Positions 49,732-61,869 of a DNA stretch of 64,000 nt are shown one piece after another. Position numbers and translations under genes: made by a program. The notes under the pieces were generated by a model. That model had not been told where the DNA came from, searched no databases, and worked only from the letters and a program-made list of their open reading frames with translations. Source of the stretch: Voacanga thouarsii (Eukaryota; Streptophyta; Magnoliopsida; Gentianales; Apocynaceae); NCBI GenBank assembly GCA_026120185.1, contig JANUWF010002342.1, positions 4,774,501 through 4,838,500 on the forward strand. The letters are read 5' to 3'. Every line of letters starts with the position of its first letter. Positions within the stretch are counted from its first letter, which is position 1.

Positions 49732-50236
49732 CGGTGGTCAAATTTAAAATTTAAACCCCAACCCGAGAGGTGTACCATTGCCTCAAAAACCCATCCCCTG
49801 TTTCTTCAAGTCTTCCTCTTCTCAGATTTGAATAAAATTCCTAGACTAAAGTTGTGCACAATCTTTAATTCACAGAAAATAGTGTTCCCCAACCAATCGA
49901 TTCAAACAAATTTAGAACATTTGTGAAATTTAAAAAGGAGTCCGCATCAACCCAGTAACCCACAACAATTATTCTATTCCTAGATACCCAATCATTATAA
50001 TCAGTTATCTATTTCGAGTTAAGAAATCGGGGTACCTGAGTGTCAGTGCTTTCCTCCTCTGGTAGTTGTTCTAATGAAGAGGTCTAAGAGGTAGGTTTAT
50101 AGACTGCAACTATCTTATCCTTTTTCTTTCCAACTGCTTGAGTAGCGGGAACTGATTTCTTTCCCACTACTTTACCTTTCTTGGTCTTTTTTGCCTTTAG
50201 TTCGGTCCTCTTGCTAATTTTTAGCAGTTTAGCCAT
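49732..50236 (-). pseudogene. Third ORF of the SIRE-like element, N-terminal part
   Basis: It begins with ATG at 50236 (MAKLLKISKRTELKAKKTKK), a strongly basic N-terminus, about 550 bp after the pol stop on the same strand. An in-frame TAG follows near 50085 and further stops after it. Towards 49740 the frame reads LNFKFDH and would pass straight into the part at 35972 across the GCATT duplication. The function is unknown; its position is that of the extra ORF of SIRE-type elements. Confidence 0.55.
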
Positions 50237-50787
50237 GGCGGATAAATTTTGAAGGGTTTAGTTTCTTTAGTTTTAGCGTAAGAACAATGTTCAGAGGAAA
50301 GAGAGAGAGAGATGACAACTTTTGATTTTGAAAAGAGAAAGTAATTTAAGTAGGTTTGAAATACTTTAGGCTTTACGAGGTATTGAGTATATAAGTACAA
50401 TCAAGTCATTGAAAAATGTGATTTTTTAGAGATTTGAAAAGATATTTTGACAGAGAGAGAGTGTTTGTGGTTGAAATGGGTAAAAAGTGCAGATATTTAG
50501 AGTTTGAAAATTTAAAGAGTTTGGGCACAGAAATTGTCCATCCGATTTGTTTGTCCAAACATGGGTTACACTTGGCAATAAGATGCTGCAATTTTTTACT
50601 TGAAACTCAGTCCAAAATGCCCATCTGATTTTGTCATAGAGTATTTTAATTTGAGAGATGGTACTAGTGAGGGGTTTTTGGATTCAATTCGTTCAATTTC
50701 AGCATCCAACATTTCCATCTAAAATCAGATTTCTTCAATATCCTGCAAGAATAAACAACTAACTCCAGAAAAAAAACATTAGTTACT

Positions 50788-53474
50788 TAATCAGGTAATT
50801 CCCAAGCCTCTTCTCAGATAATTGAATCTATCTTCAACCAATTGTTTGATGAATATATTTGCAAGTTGATCATTAGTAGAAATATATTCAACACAAACAT
50901 CACTCTTAAGCACATGATCTCGAATAAAATGATGTTTAATCTTAATGTGCTTAGTTTTTGAGTGCTGAATAGGGTTTTTAGTTAAATTTATAGCACTAAT
51001 GTTGTCACATAGAATGGGAACACACTTAAAATTAAGACTAAAATCGTGAAAAGTATGCTTCATCTAAAAATTTTGAGCACAACAATTTCCCGTAGCTATA
51101 TATTCTGCTTTGGTTGTTGAAAGAGACACATAAGCTTCCTTCTTGCTGTACCAAGAAATTAATGAATGTCCAAAAAATTGACAATGCCCACTTGTACTTT
51201 TTCTTTCAACTTTACAACCTGTATAATCTGCATCTGTGTATCCTATAAGATCAAAAGAGTTAGTTCGAGGATACCATAGACCATAATCATGTGTCCCAAG
51301 TAGCTAAATATACATTTTACAACACATAAATATGATTCTTTGGGACAAGATTAGAATCTTGCACAAAGACAAACTGAGAATATGATATTAGGACAGCTAG
51401 CAGTAAGATATAGAAGACTTCCAATCATACCTCAATATTTCGATTCATCTACCTTTTTACCCTTTTCATTTTTATCAAGCTTTAGTGAAGTGCTCATAGA
51501 TGTACTGATTTCCTTTGCTTGGTTCATTTCAAACCTTTTGAGCAATTCTTTAGCACATTTAGCTTGATTTAGAAATATTTTATCATTGGGCTTAATTTGT
51601 AAGTTGAGAAAGAAGTTAAGTTCTCCCATCATACTTGTCTCAAACTCTTGCTGCATAATCTTAGCAAACTTCTTACATAAAGATTCATTAATAGCTCCAA
51701 AGATAATATCATCAACATATATTTTAACAATTAAGAGGTCATCAGATTTTTTTAGTTTTGATGAACAATATAGTGTTAATAACACCTCTTGAAAAACTTT
51801 TTGAAAGGAGAAAACTACTAACTCTTTTATACTAAGCATGAGGGGCTTGTTTTAAACTGTAAAGGTCTTTAGAAAGCTTGAATACATGATTTGGAAAATG
51901 TTCTTGAATAAAACTAGGAGGTTGCTCCACATATACTTCTTCTTCCATAAAACCATTTAGAAAGGTGCTTTAAACATCTATTGGATAGAGCATGAAATCT
52001 TTGAAAGGTGCAAAAGTAAGCAACATTCTAATGGATTCTAGTCTGATAATGGGTGCAAATGTTTCATTATAATCAATGCCCTCCACTTGGTTGAAAGCTT
52101 GGGCAATAAGTCTAGCTTTGTTTCTAATAACAACACCATGCTCATCAAGTTTATTTCTAAATATCCACTTAGTACTAATCACAAGATGGTCAAGTGGTCT
52201 AGGAATAAGTTTCCAAACATGATTTCTTTCTAATTAATTTAGTTTTTCTTGCATGGCCATAATTCAAAAATCATCACATAAAGCCAAATCAATGCAATTA
52301 GGTTCAATACTTGAAAGTAAGGTGAAATTATTAATAAAGTACCATCTGGTTTTGACACCACAGCTCGGATCTCCGATAATTTGTTCTTTTGGATGTCTGA
52401 GTTTGTATTTCCATTCTTTTGGTAAGCTATGATCAATATGATCTTCATCCCTTTGCTCACTATCTTCAGCTTACTGTTCTTCTAATTCTTCTTCTTTAGT
52501 GTGGTTGTCAAGTGATGGAGCTTTGTTATGTTCAGTGACATTTTCCATTGAAGTACCTACATCATCATCTCTTCTAGAGGAATATGTGTTAGATTCATCA
52601 AATACAACATGTACGGATTCTTCCACACATAGAGTTCTTTTTTTGTATACTCTATATGCCTTTTTGTTAGAAGAGTATCCAAGAAATATAGCCTCATCTG
52701 ATTTGCTATTGAATTTGCCAAGATTGTCTCGAGTATTGAGAATAAAACATTTCCATCCAAAAATTTTAAAATATGAAATGGATGGGACTTTATCAAATAT
52801 AAGTTCAAAGGGTTTTTTTTTTTTTTTTCCTAAGAAAAGGCCTTAGAATAACTCTGTTTACAATATAGCATGCTGTATTTACGGCTTCCGCCCATAAATA
52901 TTTTGGAAGAGAATTTTCACAATGCATTGATCTTGCCATTTCTTACAAACTCCTATTTTTCCTCTCAAATACACCATTTTGTTGAGGAATTTTTGCAGCT
53001 AAAAAATTATGAAAAACACCATTCTCATCGCAAAATTTTGTAAACTCATGGTTGCAAAATTTTTTGCCATTGTCAGTTCTAATTGAAATCAATTTGCACC
53101 CAAGGGAATTTTGAACACAGTTGATCAATTTTGAAAATTCAGAGAATGCTTCATCCTTTTGTGCAAGAATCAAAGTCCAAGTAAATCTTGAAAAATCATC
53201 AACTAATACATAATTATACCTCTTACCACCAGGGCTAGTGGTCCTTATAGGTCCAATAAATCCATATGAATAAGTTTAAGAGATTTTGATGTTGAAATTA
53301 TCTTCTTGGGTTTAAAGGATGTTTTGGTTTGTTTTCCAAATTGGAAAGCATCACACAATTGGTGTTTATCAAATTTCATTTTGGGCAGTCGTCTAACAAG
53401 CTCTTTTGAAGACAATCTATTTGGCAAATCAATAGATACATAGCCTAGCCTTCTATGCTAAAGGTAGCCATCAT
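50788..53474 (-). pseudogene. SIRE-like copia pol: integrase, reverse transcriptase, RNase H
   Basis: Read downward from 53474: the pre-integrase HRRLGYVSIDLPNR near 53450; the integrase core (HMDLLD near 53250, RTDNGKKFCNHEF near 53060, AAKIPQQNGVFERKNR near 53000); a connection part (FEL, IFGWKCFILNTRDNLGKF near 52760-52700); reverse transcriptase (STKWIFRNKLDEHGVV near 52170, YNETFAPIIRLESIRMLL near 52060, IVKIYVDDIIFG near 51720); and RNase H ending LRRGLGIT at 50791. Frameshifts and stops separate these parts, e.g. near 53180, 52810, 52460, 51840 and 51360. It continues upstream at 55198 after a solo LTR. Confidence 0.87.
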
Positions 53475-53479
53475 CATCA

Positions 53480-55192
53480 TGTTGGGTATCTCAGGCTCGT
53501 ATCGTATATGGAACAATGAAAAATAAAACGAGATACCCTCCCAGGACCCGTCTATGTGTGGAAAACAAGACATAAAGAGAGTAAAGGTAACAGCTTTTAC
53601 CTTTGAGTGGTCGTCCGAAGAACAAAAAATTTCTTCTTCAAGTTGAGGCATGATCCAGCAATCCTCATGATCAACCTCCACGTGAGTTGAATGTCTAACC
53701 ACTATAATCATAGTGTGTGATTATCTCTAACAGTAATCCACACAGAGGAATTCTCAAGCACCAAACTTTCCTGTACTAGCAGAAACAAGATGGCGGCTAG
53801 GGTTCTTTGATCAAGATCAAATCGAGAGAGAAGAGAGAATGTTCGTGGCTGTTGTTTTGTGTGTCCTTCAGCCAGGGTTTTTTGTGTGTTACATATACTA
53901 TATATTACACGAAATTTTTCTCCCAAAATTGAGAATTCTAATCCTATTAGAATTCCCTAATTGTAATTGGAAACATTAAATTCTCACAATTACAACTTGG
54001 ATCACAAATTATAACTAATTATAATTTGTCCACAACAACTTCTCTTTCTCTCAATCAACCCCACTATGTTATCAAATAACATCTTGAGTATATAATCCTC
54101 TATTGTGTGTGACCTATTAGGTTTCCTAGTCAATTGGTAGTGAACATGAATTAATCCAAACGTCTTTGAGATTAATAATCCATAATTAATTAGAATTAAT
54201 CCTATTAATTTTAATCAGTATTAGTTTATTAATTCATCAATTAATAAACCCATATTCCCAGATCATGAGCGGTATCTAGCAACACATCATGACCACCAAA
54301 GAGTCCAGGAAGTCAAGTGGCTTGACATGAACCCTTCAATAACAAACTTTAGTGCAATTAACTTCTTTCACCATACAATATTTCATTCGGTTTGGAGTAC
54401 GGAATTAGTGCCAACTCCCTCCAAAAATAATTCTGCACTAAATACAATAGTACTTGTACTAGGAAACCACTACTCTAGATGTGCATCCATTGGAACTATT
54501 TTCAATACACAATTGCCTTGGCCAAGGACTTCTCGAGTAGTAATTCCTACAAGTGGCCGTGAGATATTCGCCCATACTATTAGGAGTGGTAAATCCTTTA
54601 TTGACTCTCTCAACTACTTTCATTTACCTCACAATGTACCCAATATCCATCCCATAGATGGCCCTCGATTGAGCTTCGGAGATTGGAATCAAAGTACAAA
54701 ACTCAGCAAACAAAGTCCCTTAGAGATCTCAAGTCTAAGGATACTTGCATGTTTGCTATATTGAAATTATATCACTGGCACTAAATAGTTATCCATGTGA
54801 TTATCTCAAAGTTAGGTCATCTAATAAATTTGTTCTATTAACAAGCATTGTGTTAACTTTGAATATCTCAATACTCACGGTTATGAGAACCACCACCTAA
54901 TCATATCAGGAAGTCTAACACATGCTAGTCTTGACACATGAATGATGTCCTGTCTCATTAATACTATGACTAGGGACTATTTAAGTACTAACACCATCTA
55001 GTGTAGTAGGAATCTCATATCATGATCTCTATCATTATTTTCTTAACACAGTGTTGTACTAGGGACTTTATCGAACAGTTATATTACTTAAAATAAACAA
55101 AAAGAAACTGTAAGATAAATAATGCCTTTTATTAAAATAAAATGTGTCATATACAATGTACAAGTGATTGCCTCTAGGGCACAACACTAACA
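53480..55192 (-). mobile_element. Solo LTR of a Ty1/copia element
   Basis: The 1713-bp block has TGTTGGGTATCTC on the left and ACACTAACA on the right, flanked by the perfect 5-bp duplication CATCA (53475-53479 and 55193-55197). On the minus strand it opens TGTTAGTGTTGTGCCCTAGA and ends in a GTATCTCG...GATACCCAACA tail, typical of copia LTRs. It splits the pol pre-integrase region of the SIRE-like element. Open frames inside it (53445-53711, 54327-54764) are not conserved genes. Confidence 0.9.
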
Positions 55193-55197
55193 CATCA

Positions 55198-55642
55198 TTT
55201 GTGGAAAGGTATTTTATATCATGAGCAATAAGATCATTAAGATATAATACATAGATATTACCAACACGATTTGCAATAAAGATGATTTCATTACTGGAAT
55301 TATCAATGATAGTGTATGAATCTTTTTCAAATTTAACTTTACAACCATTGTCAATACATAGATATTACAACCATAATTGACTAATACTAAACAAGTTGTA
55401 TTTCAATCCATCAATCAACAATACTTGCTTAATAATAGTGGAGGATCCTTTACCAATATTACCTATATCGAGAAATTTTACTTTTTCTTGTCTCCAAAGG
55501 TGACAAATCCATCATTTGTAGCTTGAATGTCTCCCATTAGTGTTGCATTTCTATTCATGTGTCTAGAGCATTTACTGTCCAAGAACCATTTTGTGGAGCT
55601 CATCTTTTGTGGCAAATGTACCTATATAGAAGTTGGAAGAGT
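55198..55642 (-). pseudogene. SIRE-like copia pol: protease and pre-integrase part
   Basis: The frame read downward gives STKWFLDSKCSRHMNRN near 55595-55550, the position of the copia aspartic protease active site. The usual D-S-G is D-S-K here, so the catalytic triad is damaged. It continues DGFVTFGDKKK and then IIKQVLLIDGLKYNLFSISQL near 55425-55370. Stops (TAA after GDKKK, TAA near 55360) and a frame change are present. The piece joins 53474 on one side and the gag at 59137 on the other. Confidence 0.75.
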
Positions 55643-58489
55643 TGTAACACCCCACTACTTACGTACCTTGAAAGGGGGGGATGTTGTCCTGTCCAAAGTA
55701 CTAGGGGTCTTTATAACGATGTAAGCTAATAAGATAAAATAGAGTCTTCAAAGCGGATAACAACCTTCAATATTGATAAACTGAAAACATGTTGTAAAAG
55801 GTGTGAGATACATATCTGAGTAAGTCCCGTGTGTGTTCATGACACTTTGAACATTTCATGTATGCAAATTCAGAATATTTTCAAATGTATTTGCAAGTCA
55901 AAATCTATCAAAGATTAATAACTAAGTGGAACAACACAAATCACACCCAAAACTTTTCTCAGAAAGCCATCCACTCATTAATATAACAAAATCATAAAAG
56001 GGATTAGGTGATTCAGTAATAAAAATTCCTATATCATGAATTCCATGATGACAGCTTCCCAGTGAAACCGTTCACCACTGGGCAGTGGGTGATCCTTCCA
56101 TTAGGATGAGATATTCCTCCATCTCTACACCTAACACACCAATTGTCCAACCCAGATAATAGTCCACCTAGACCAATACGCTAGCTCGGACCTGCCTGAC
56201 TAACTAGTACTATCAACTTATCAAGCAGAGTTTATCTTTTGGAGGTGACCTCCTACGAAAAGACTCACTCTAACTCTCCAAGGCTAGTACTATTAGCCTA
56301 TCTTTATTGAGTACTCAATGTTCATTATGATATTCAGTAGTCAATCCCTTAATCACAAATTTTGAATATCTTGACTTTGCAAAACGTGGTTTCATAAAGA
56401 ATGCTTGCAAATTGTATAGTGAATGGAAAAGGAAAACAACTTTTAGTTAAAGTGTAGTTAGATAAAACCATGAAGAGAATAAAATGTCCACGTTCGCAAT
56501 CCAAGTAAACTCAACCCAACAATAGCATTTCGACATGTAACTTGCAAATAAGGGTTTTATTTAACAATGTAGTTATGCAGGGAATTACTTGTATTACTTC
56601 AGGTTGAAAAGGAATATTAGCTGTCTTGATCTTTCACTTCAGATAAATCCTCTATCTAAAACTATATAATGATTCATAATCACAATATGTCCTCATACAT
56701 GGTATAATTAAAATCATTCAAATCAACCAGGCCTACGATCTTAATAGGCGTATTCATATTTTCATATTCAACTCATCATGGCACCATTACCCTACAATGA
56801 CAGTCTTAAATCTCATACTGTCTTAAACATTCACATGATAAAGTTTAAGCTAATCTATCTAATCAATGTAGCCCAATGTAATCATACAATCATGATATAG
56901 CATAAATGTCTTCCACTTACATCATCATAGTTTCAACCATAATATTTAATCATTCACCACTCATTGGATCATCTCAAATAAAATGTATGCATTTATCAAG
57001 ATTACTTAGATAGATCACAAAACAATAACAATAATATCTTCAGGTGCATACTCATATCACAAAATTGTTCAAAGTCCCCAAATACACTGTGATCACAACT
57101 TCTTGGTATCATAAATATTCTATTTGACAAATAAATATTGTAGCCATGATCAATGCAACATAAAGATCCTATTTTTCCTAAACAATTGTCATAATATGCT
57201 TACTTCTAAATAAAGCATCATCATAGATCTATCACATAAGTATAATCTCAACACAACGAATGTCTAATCACTTCACATTTCTAACTCCTTAGAAAGAGTC
57301 TCAGAGTACCTCTTGTTTATGTGAACTGAAGAAGAATGAAAATGTGGCTTCTTTGTGACCTTATTTTGGATCCAGTTGAATGAAGTAGCAACGCTCGTCC
57401 CAAAAGACAAGAGTTCCGTGTGTTTACAAGGGGAAGGAATATCAAGGTCCTTGATTTTGGTCTGGAGAGGGAAATAGAGAAGGAATGTGCTTTGTTGAAG
57501 CTAAGAGTTTCAGTCTTTGGAAGGGGAAAATGTGAGTGAGTCGTGTAGTGTCATTTTGGTGTCAAGAAAATGATCAACTAATAACCAATAAATGACCAAA
57601 GTTCGGTCTTTCTTTGGAGCTATTTTGTAAGTGAGCAATAGATGAAGGAAAATAACCAATTGGTGATCAAGCAAGAGGCCGAAAATGAGAGAGCTTGAGA
57701 GGACTTTCGGTTTGTGTGCATGTGTGAGAGTGTGGGCCGAAAGTGAGAGTACTCTAGGTGGGTGTTTCGGTTTTGGTATAGTCTAGGTTGGCTAGGATTT
57801 TCTTGAAATGATAGGATAAAGTTATGGCAAATATTTGATAGAGATATAATAATGATTTGATAAATAACTTCCATTATCTCTACATTTATCTGGTAATTAG
57901 GATAAAATATCATAATTAGTTTTAATAAATGAAAATAAAGTAATAAATCTCCTAGTAGTTGGCTAGGGTAAAAATCCTAAGAAATAACTTAATTTCGATA
58001 TTCTAAAAATACGTTAAATAGTTGAAATAATTAAGAGATAAATGTATATAAATAAAAAATCTGATTTCATATATTTATCATTAGACATTATCTTTAAAAG
58101 ATAGTAATAAAATAAAAAATTCTTATTTGATATAATTAATTTAAATTCAAACTCTTAAAGAAGATAATAAGGAAAATAATATTATTAGTTTAAAGATATT
58201 GAGAGATATTATCTAAAAACCAAGAGATAGAGTTTTTGTTGAGCTAAACTAACTCCAAAAATGGTGGCACTCAACTTGCTATTTTCCAGAAAATTATCTC
58301 TATAGAAGATTAAATAAGTTTCAATAAAGATAAATAAGCAATTTCTAAAAGATAAAATCTATACTTTTATTTTAATATCCTAGAATTAAAAAAAAAAAAA
58401 AACATTGAATTGGAAAAGTCTGATCCTTAAAAGGTGATAACTGAAAATGTTTTCCAGCTTTCATTTTTTTTTGAAAATCAAGAAATAAA

Positions 58490-58493
<4 letters not shown>

Positions 58494-58526
<33 letters not shown>
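58494..58526 (-). repeat. (AT)n microsatellite
   Basis: About 16 AT units within the gypsy LTR. Confidence 0.9.
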
Positions 58527-58529
<3 letters not shown>

Positions 58530-58980
58530 TATAGAAATCAGATTATATATGCTATACATTTTTCTTGTATAGATAATACTTATATTTAGAAGATATTTAT
58601 AACTTCAGAAGTAAAGGATAATTTTTTTGGTTTTTGCACTCCAAAGTGGTGGCTAACAAGGAATTTCGGCCAGGAGGAAGAAAATACAAATCAAAAGGAT
58701 TTTGCAAGAGTTAGGATTCGAACTCAGGTCACCAAAGAATAATCCCCAAGTAATAACCACCAAACCACAGAAACTCTTGTGTCCTATTCCTCAATCAAAT
58801 TCACTTCTTCCTAACTCGCAACCTTTAATATTACCCACATGAAAATCTATACACCAAATAAAACTCCTAGCTAATTTAATAAGTAAAGATCCTCCACACT
58901 ACTACTCAACCACAAGATATAAGGGCGAATATATATTCATGACAACATGTTACATTTTCATAAACAAATATTGAGCGTGG

Positions 58981-58982
<2 letters not shown>

Positions 58983-59033
<51 letters not shown>
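58983..59033 (+). repeat. (CA)n microsatellite
   Basis: About 25 uninterrupted CA units, followed by ATATATAA, near the end of the gypsy LTR. Confidence 0.95.
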
Positions 59034-59039
<6 letters not shown>

Positions 59040-59136
59040 AATGCCTTAAAAAAATATATGCACCATTAGAATGCTATGCCATGCATGCTTTTCCCTATAA
59101 GCTAAAGGTGATATTTGGTCGAGGTATTACAAGAGT

Positions 59137-60068
59137 GACTTTTGGTACCCATTATTTCTTGGGTCCACAAGGGTTAGTGATGGTTTTTTTTTTAACTTTC
59201 CACACTATTTTCACACCGGATTCCACTTTCTTCCTAACATGACATATAGATGCATTGTGTCCATCTTTTCCACAATTTGTGCAACAAGTATGAGTTGAAG
59301 AACTAGCTTTCACAAAATATGATTTGTAATTTCCAGCTTTGTTCACATGCCTATATCTGAGACCATTTCCGTCTCTAGCTACATGTTGCACTCCAAGCAA
59401 TCTATCTAGATTGTTTTTGCCATTGGTGAACTTCTCAATACATGTACAAAGATCATCAACTCTCTTTTTTATGTCATCAAAATCTTTAAGCATAATTTCA
59501 AGAGATATTATTTTGTCACACAAGCATTTGTTCTCAAGTGACATACAATGCAAAGAGGTTGAGATAACATCTTTTTCAATATTTGAACAGTTAACGGAAT
59601 TAAGTAGAGCTTTGTTCTCACTCAATAGCTTAGCATTGCCATCTAACAAGGAATAAATCTTCAATTTCATTTCCTTGTTTCTTTTAGATAGCATTTTGAG
59701 TTCATGGAACATGTTAAAAAAAAGCTCATTCGTATCATCAGAATTTTCACAAGTAGAATCGTGTAATTCAGATACAGAATTAGAAGGAGTAAGATTTATC
59801 TTTTCTCTTATAGCTATGAAGCATATATCAGCTGTCTTGGTTTTAGATTTACTATGTTATTTAGTTTCGAATCCATCTTGATCCCAAGCCCTGGCCAACC
59901 TTTTTCCTTTCTTTGCTTTAATTTCTTTTCTTTTCTTTTTTTTTTTCTGCTTGACCTCCCTTTCTTCAATGATAAAATGTTTTGTGCTTTTACACTCATA
60001 ACATTGAGGTTTGAAGGATAAAGTTTGTCCCTTCTTTTTGACAAATTTCTTGCACCTTTTGAAGTTAC
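59137..60068 (-). pseudogene. SIRE-like copia gag, C-terminal half
   Basis: Read downward from 60068: CKKFVKKKGQTLSFKPQCYE with a damaged first knuckle (CYECKSTKHF) near 60005; a Lys-rich tract; KTADICFIAIREK near 59830; an acidic stretch; a coiled-coil segment (MLSKRNKEMKLKIYSLL near 59690); and a second knuckle CCTNCGKDGHNASICH near 59290. It ends with GPKK-stop-WVPK at 59160. This arrangement (knuckle, acidic linker, coiled coil, second knuckle, protease) is typical of SIRE-type gag-pol. A TAA near 59853 and one at 59152 break the frame. The N-terminal half is cut off by the element starting at 60069. Confidence 0.75.
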
Positions 60069-61847
60069 TGAAGGTAATTTACAAAAAAAAATAAACCACA
60101 GAAGCATGCAAAACACAGTAGCGGAAGCAACAAAACTATACTTTTGCAATTTATAATGTTAGATTGTTTAGGCTTTGAAACACTTTTTCCAATGATTTCT
60201 GGAATGCTCCTGGTTATTCCTGGTATGCTTGGTTCTGGATCATGTCCTTGTAAATGCCGGTTTCATCTCGTTCACGCGAAACTTTTGAACTTTCGAAATA
60301 TGGCCACTTCCTTAATAACCGCTGGTGAAAGCAATCTTTGGATCAAAGAATTGGCCTTCGTTCTTTTGTTTCAATATCAGAAAGAGACCGAGAGCATGAA
60401 AACAAAAAAAAAAAAAAAAAAAAAAAATTCTTTTTGTTATCCTTTCATGCTAAACAATACACGATCCATCCCTTGTTGTTGTTTTTTTTTAATTTTATTT
60501 TATCCTTGGTCTTATTCATTGGGCCGATAAAATTATTTACTCTTGGGCTTGAACACTCATAAATAATATGCATCAATTATTTATTTTTTGGGCATCATAA
60601 AACAGCTCAATAAATAATTAACAAGCTCAAATAGATCAATATAAAATATCAAACATTTTATCTAGTTTATACCTAGGTTAATTTTCTAATTAATCAATCT
60701 GGGCGTTGGGCCCTGAATAATTAATTAACCAATTAAACTAGATAAAATATATATTCTCTCTTGGGCTTTTTTTTCTTATTCTAGTATAATAAATCAGACT
60801 ACTTAAATAAAATAAAACCCATAATTATCAAGACCAATTCCTTAACCAAAATCTGTCAGGACTTAAGGGTTATTCCGGGGACCAAAAGACACATCGTTTT
60901 GACTACTAAAATGACCAAAATACCCCTGCTATTAAATAGCTGTATTTTACATTTTAAATATTTTCTAATATCACTATAAGAAAATATTAACCCCAAGGAC
61001 AATGCTGCGTTAGCAAAGTCTCCGACCTACAGGTATAATGACTAAAATACCCCTCTACGTATCGTCGTACATTCAGAGAGGAAGAGTGTACTAATACCTC
61101 TTTAAAAGACATATATCATCCTTAGACTTCTAGTTCAATGATCCATGACTCTTGGAATGTTTTCGCTTTAAAAGGGAGCTACCCTAAAGTAAACATCCAA
61201 GTCATATTCCCAGGGCCTTGGATATTTAGATTATTCGAACAGTCACAAGGGGCGATATAGCACAGAAGTTATCTTGTATCAGTCTAGCTTAACTAACTAG
61301 TCACATATACCCAATAAATAAGTATATTAGCTTTACAAAAGAACCTCAACTACAGCATATCAAAGTGCATGCTTCCAGCTTTGTCAAACCACCAACTCAT
61401 ACTCAAGCGGTAGAGTATTAGTCCACACTGTAGCAGTAATAGTCTGGGCTTCTTAAAAATAGTACTTTTAGAAACCACTATTATAGGTCATGTTCTACAT
61501 ATTCGAAATATGCTTATGCTATGAAGTGAGTAGACTACTCACTGGCTAAAGGTAAGACATTCCCTATTTAGAATTCATAACACAATAACCTAAATATGAT
61601 GAGATTCCCATTCTCACCAATCGGTTAAGAACACATGTTTATGTGTTAAGTAACTTGTGGTCCATACCTTACTGTGAAAGACCACCATTCATATGGACCA
61701 CTTACTTAAACATAATGGGTGTTTTTCAAATGAAATCATGCACAAAAGTAATATAAAATTCACAAACAATTTTTCAAAATAAATTCTTTTATTAATAAAT
61801 TCGATAATTACATCAGAAACCTAGTCTAGAGGGCATACATTCCAAGA
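60069..61847 (-). repeat. 3' LTR of the right-edge copia element
   Basis: On the minus strand it starts (T)CTTGGAATGTATGCC, where TG is expected (a TG to TC change), and ends GTAAATTACCTTCA. An alternative inner end is TCTAACA at 60157. Homology to the + strand LTR at 5676-7533 is clear over most of the length. A poly-A run of about 30 bp lies at 60397-60427. Confidence 0.72.
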
Positions 61848-61869
61848 ATTTCCCACTTGCCCTCTAAGA

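Larger units (their letters stand above)
55643..59131 (-). mobile_element. Solo LTR of a Ty3/gypsy (Tekay/Del-like) element
   Basis: The 3489-bp block starts TGTAACACCCC on the left and ends GAGGTATTACA on the right, with a perfect 5-bp duplication AGAGT (55638-55642 and 59132-59136). It belongs to the same family as 25005-29078 but lies in opposite orientation. It contains an (AT)n run and a (CA)n run near its right end. No internal domain is present. It separates gag from protease of the host SIRE-like element. Confidence 0.9.

Noticed and set aside
54327..54764. 145-codon plus frame
   Set aside because: Lies inside the solo copia LTR on the antisense side, with no recognisable domain.
58983..59033. 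Array-like repeat considered as CRISPR or satellite
   Set aside because: A simple (CA)n tract; no spacer structure, and the DNA is eukaryotic.
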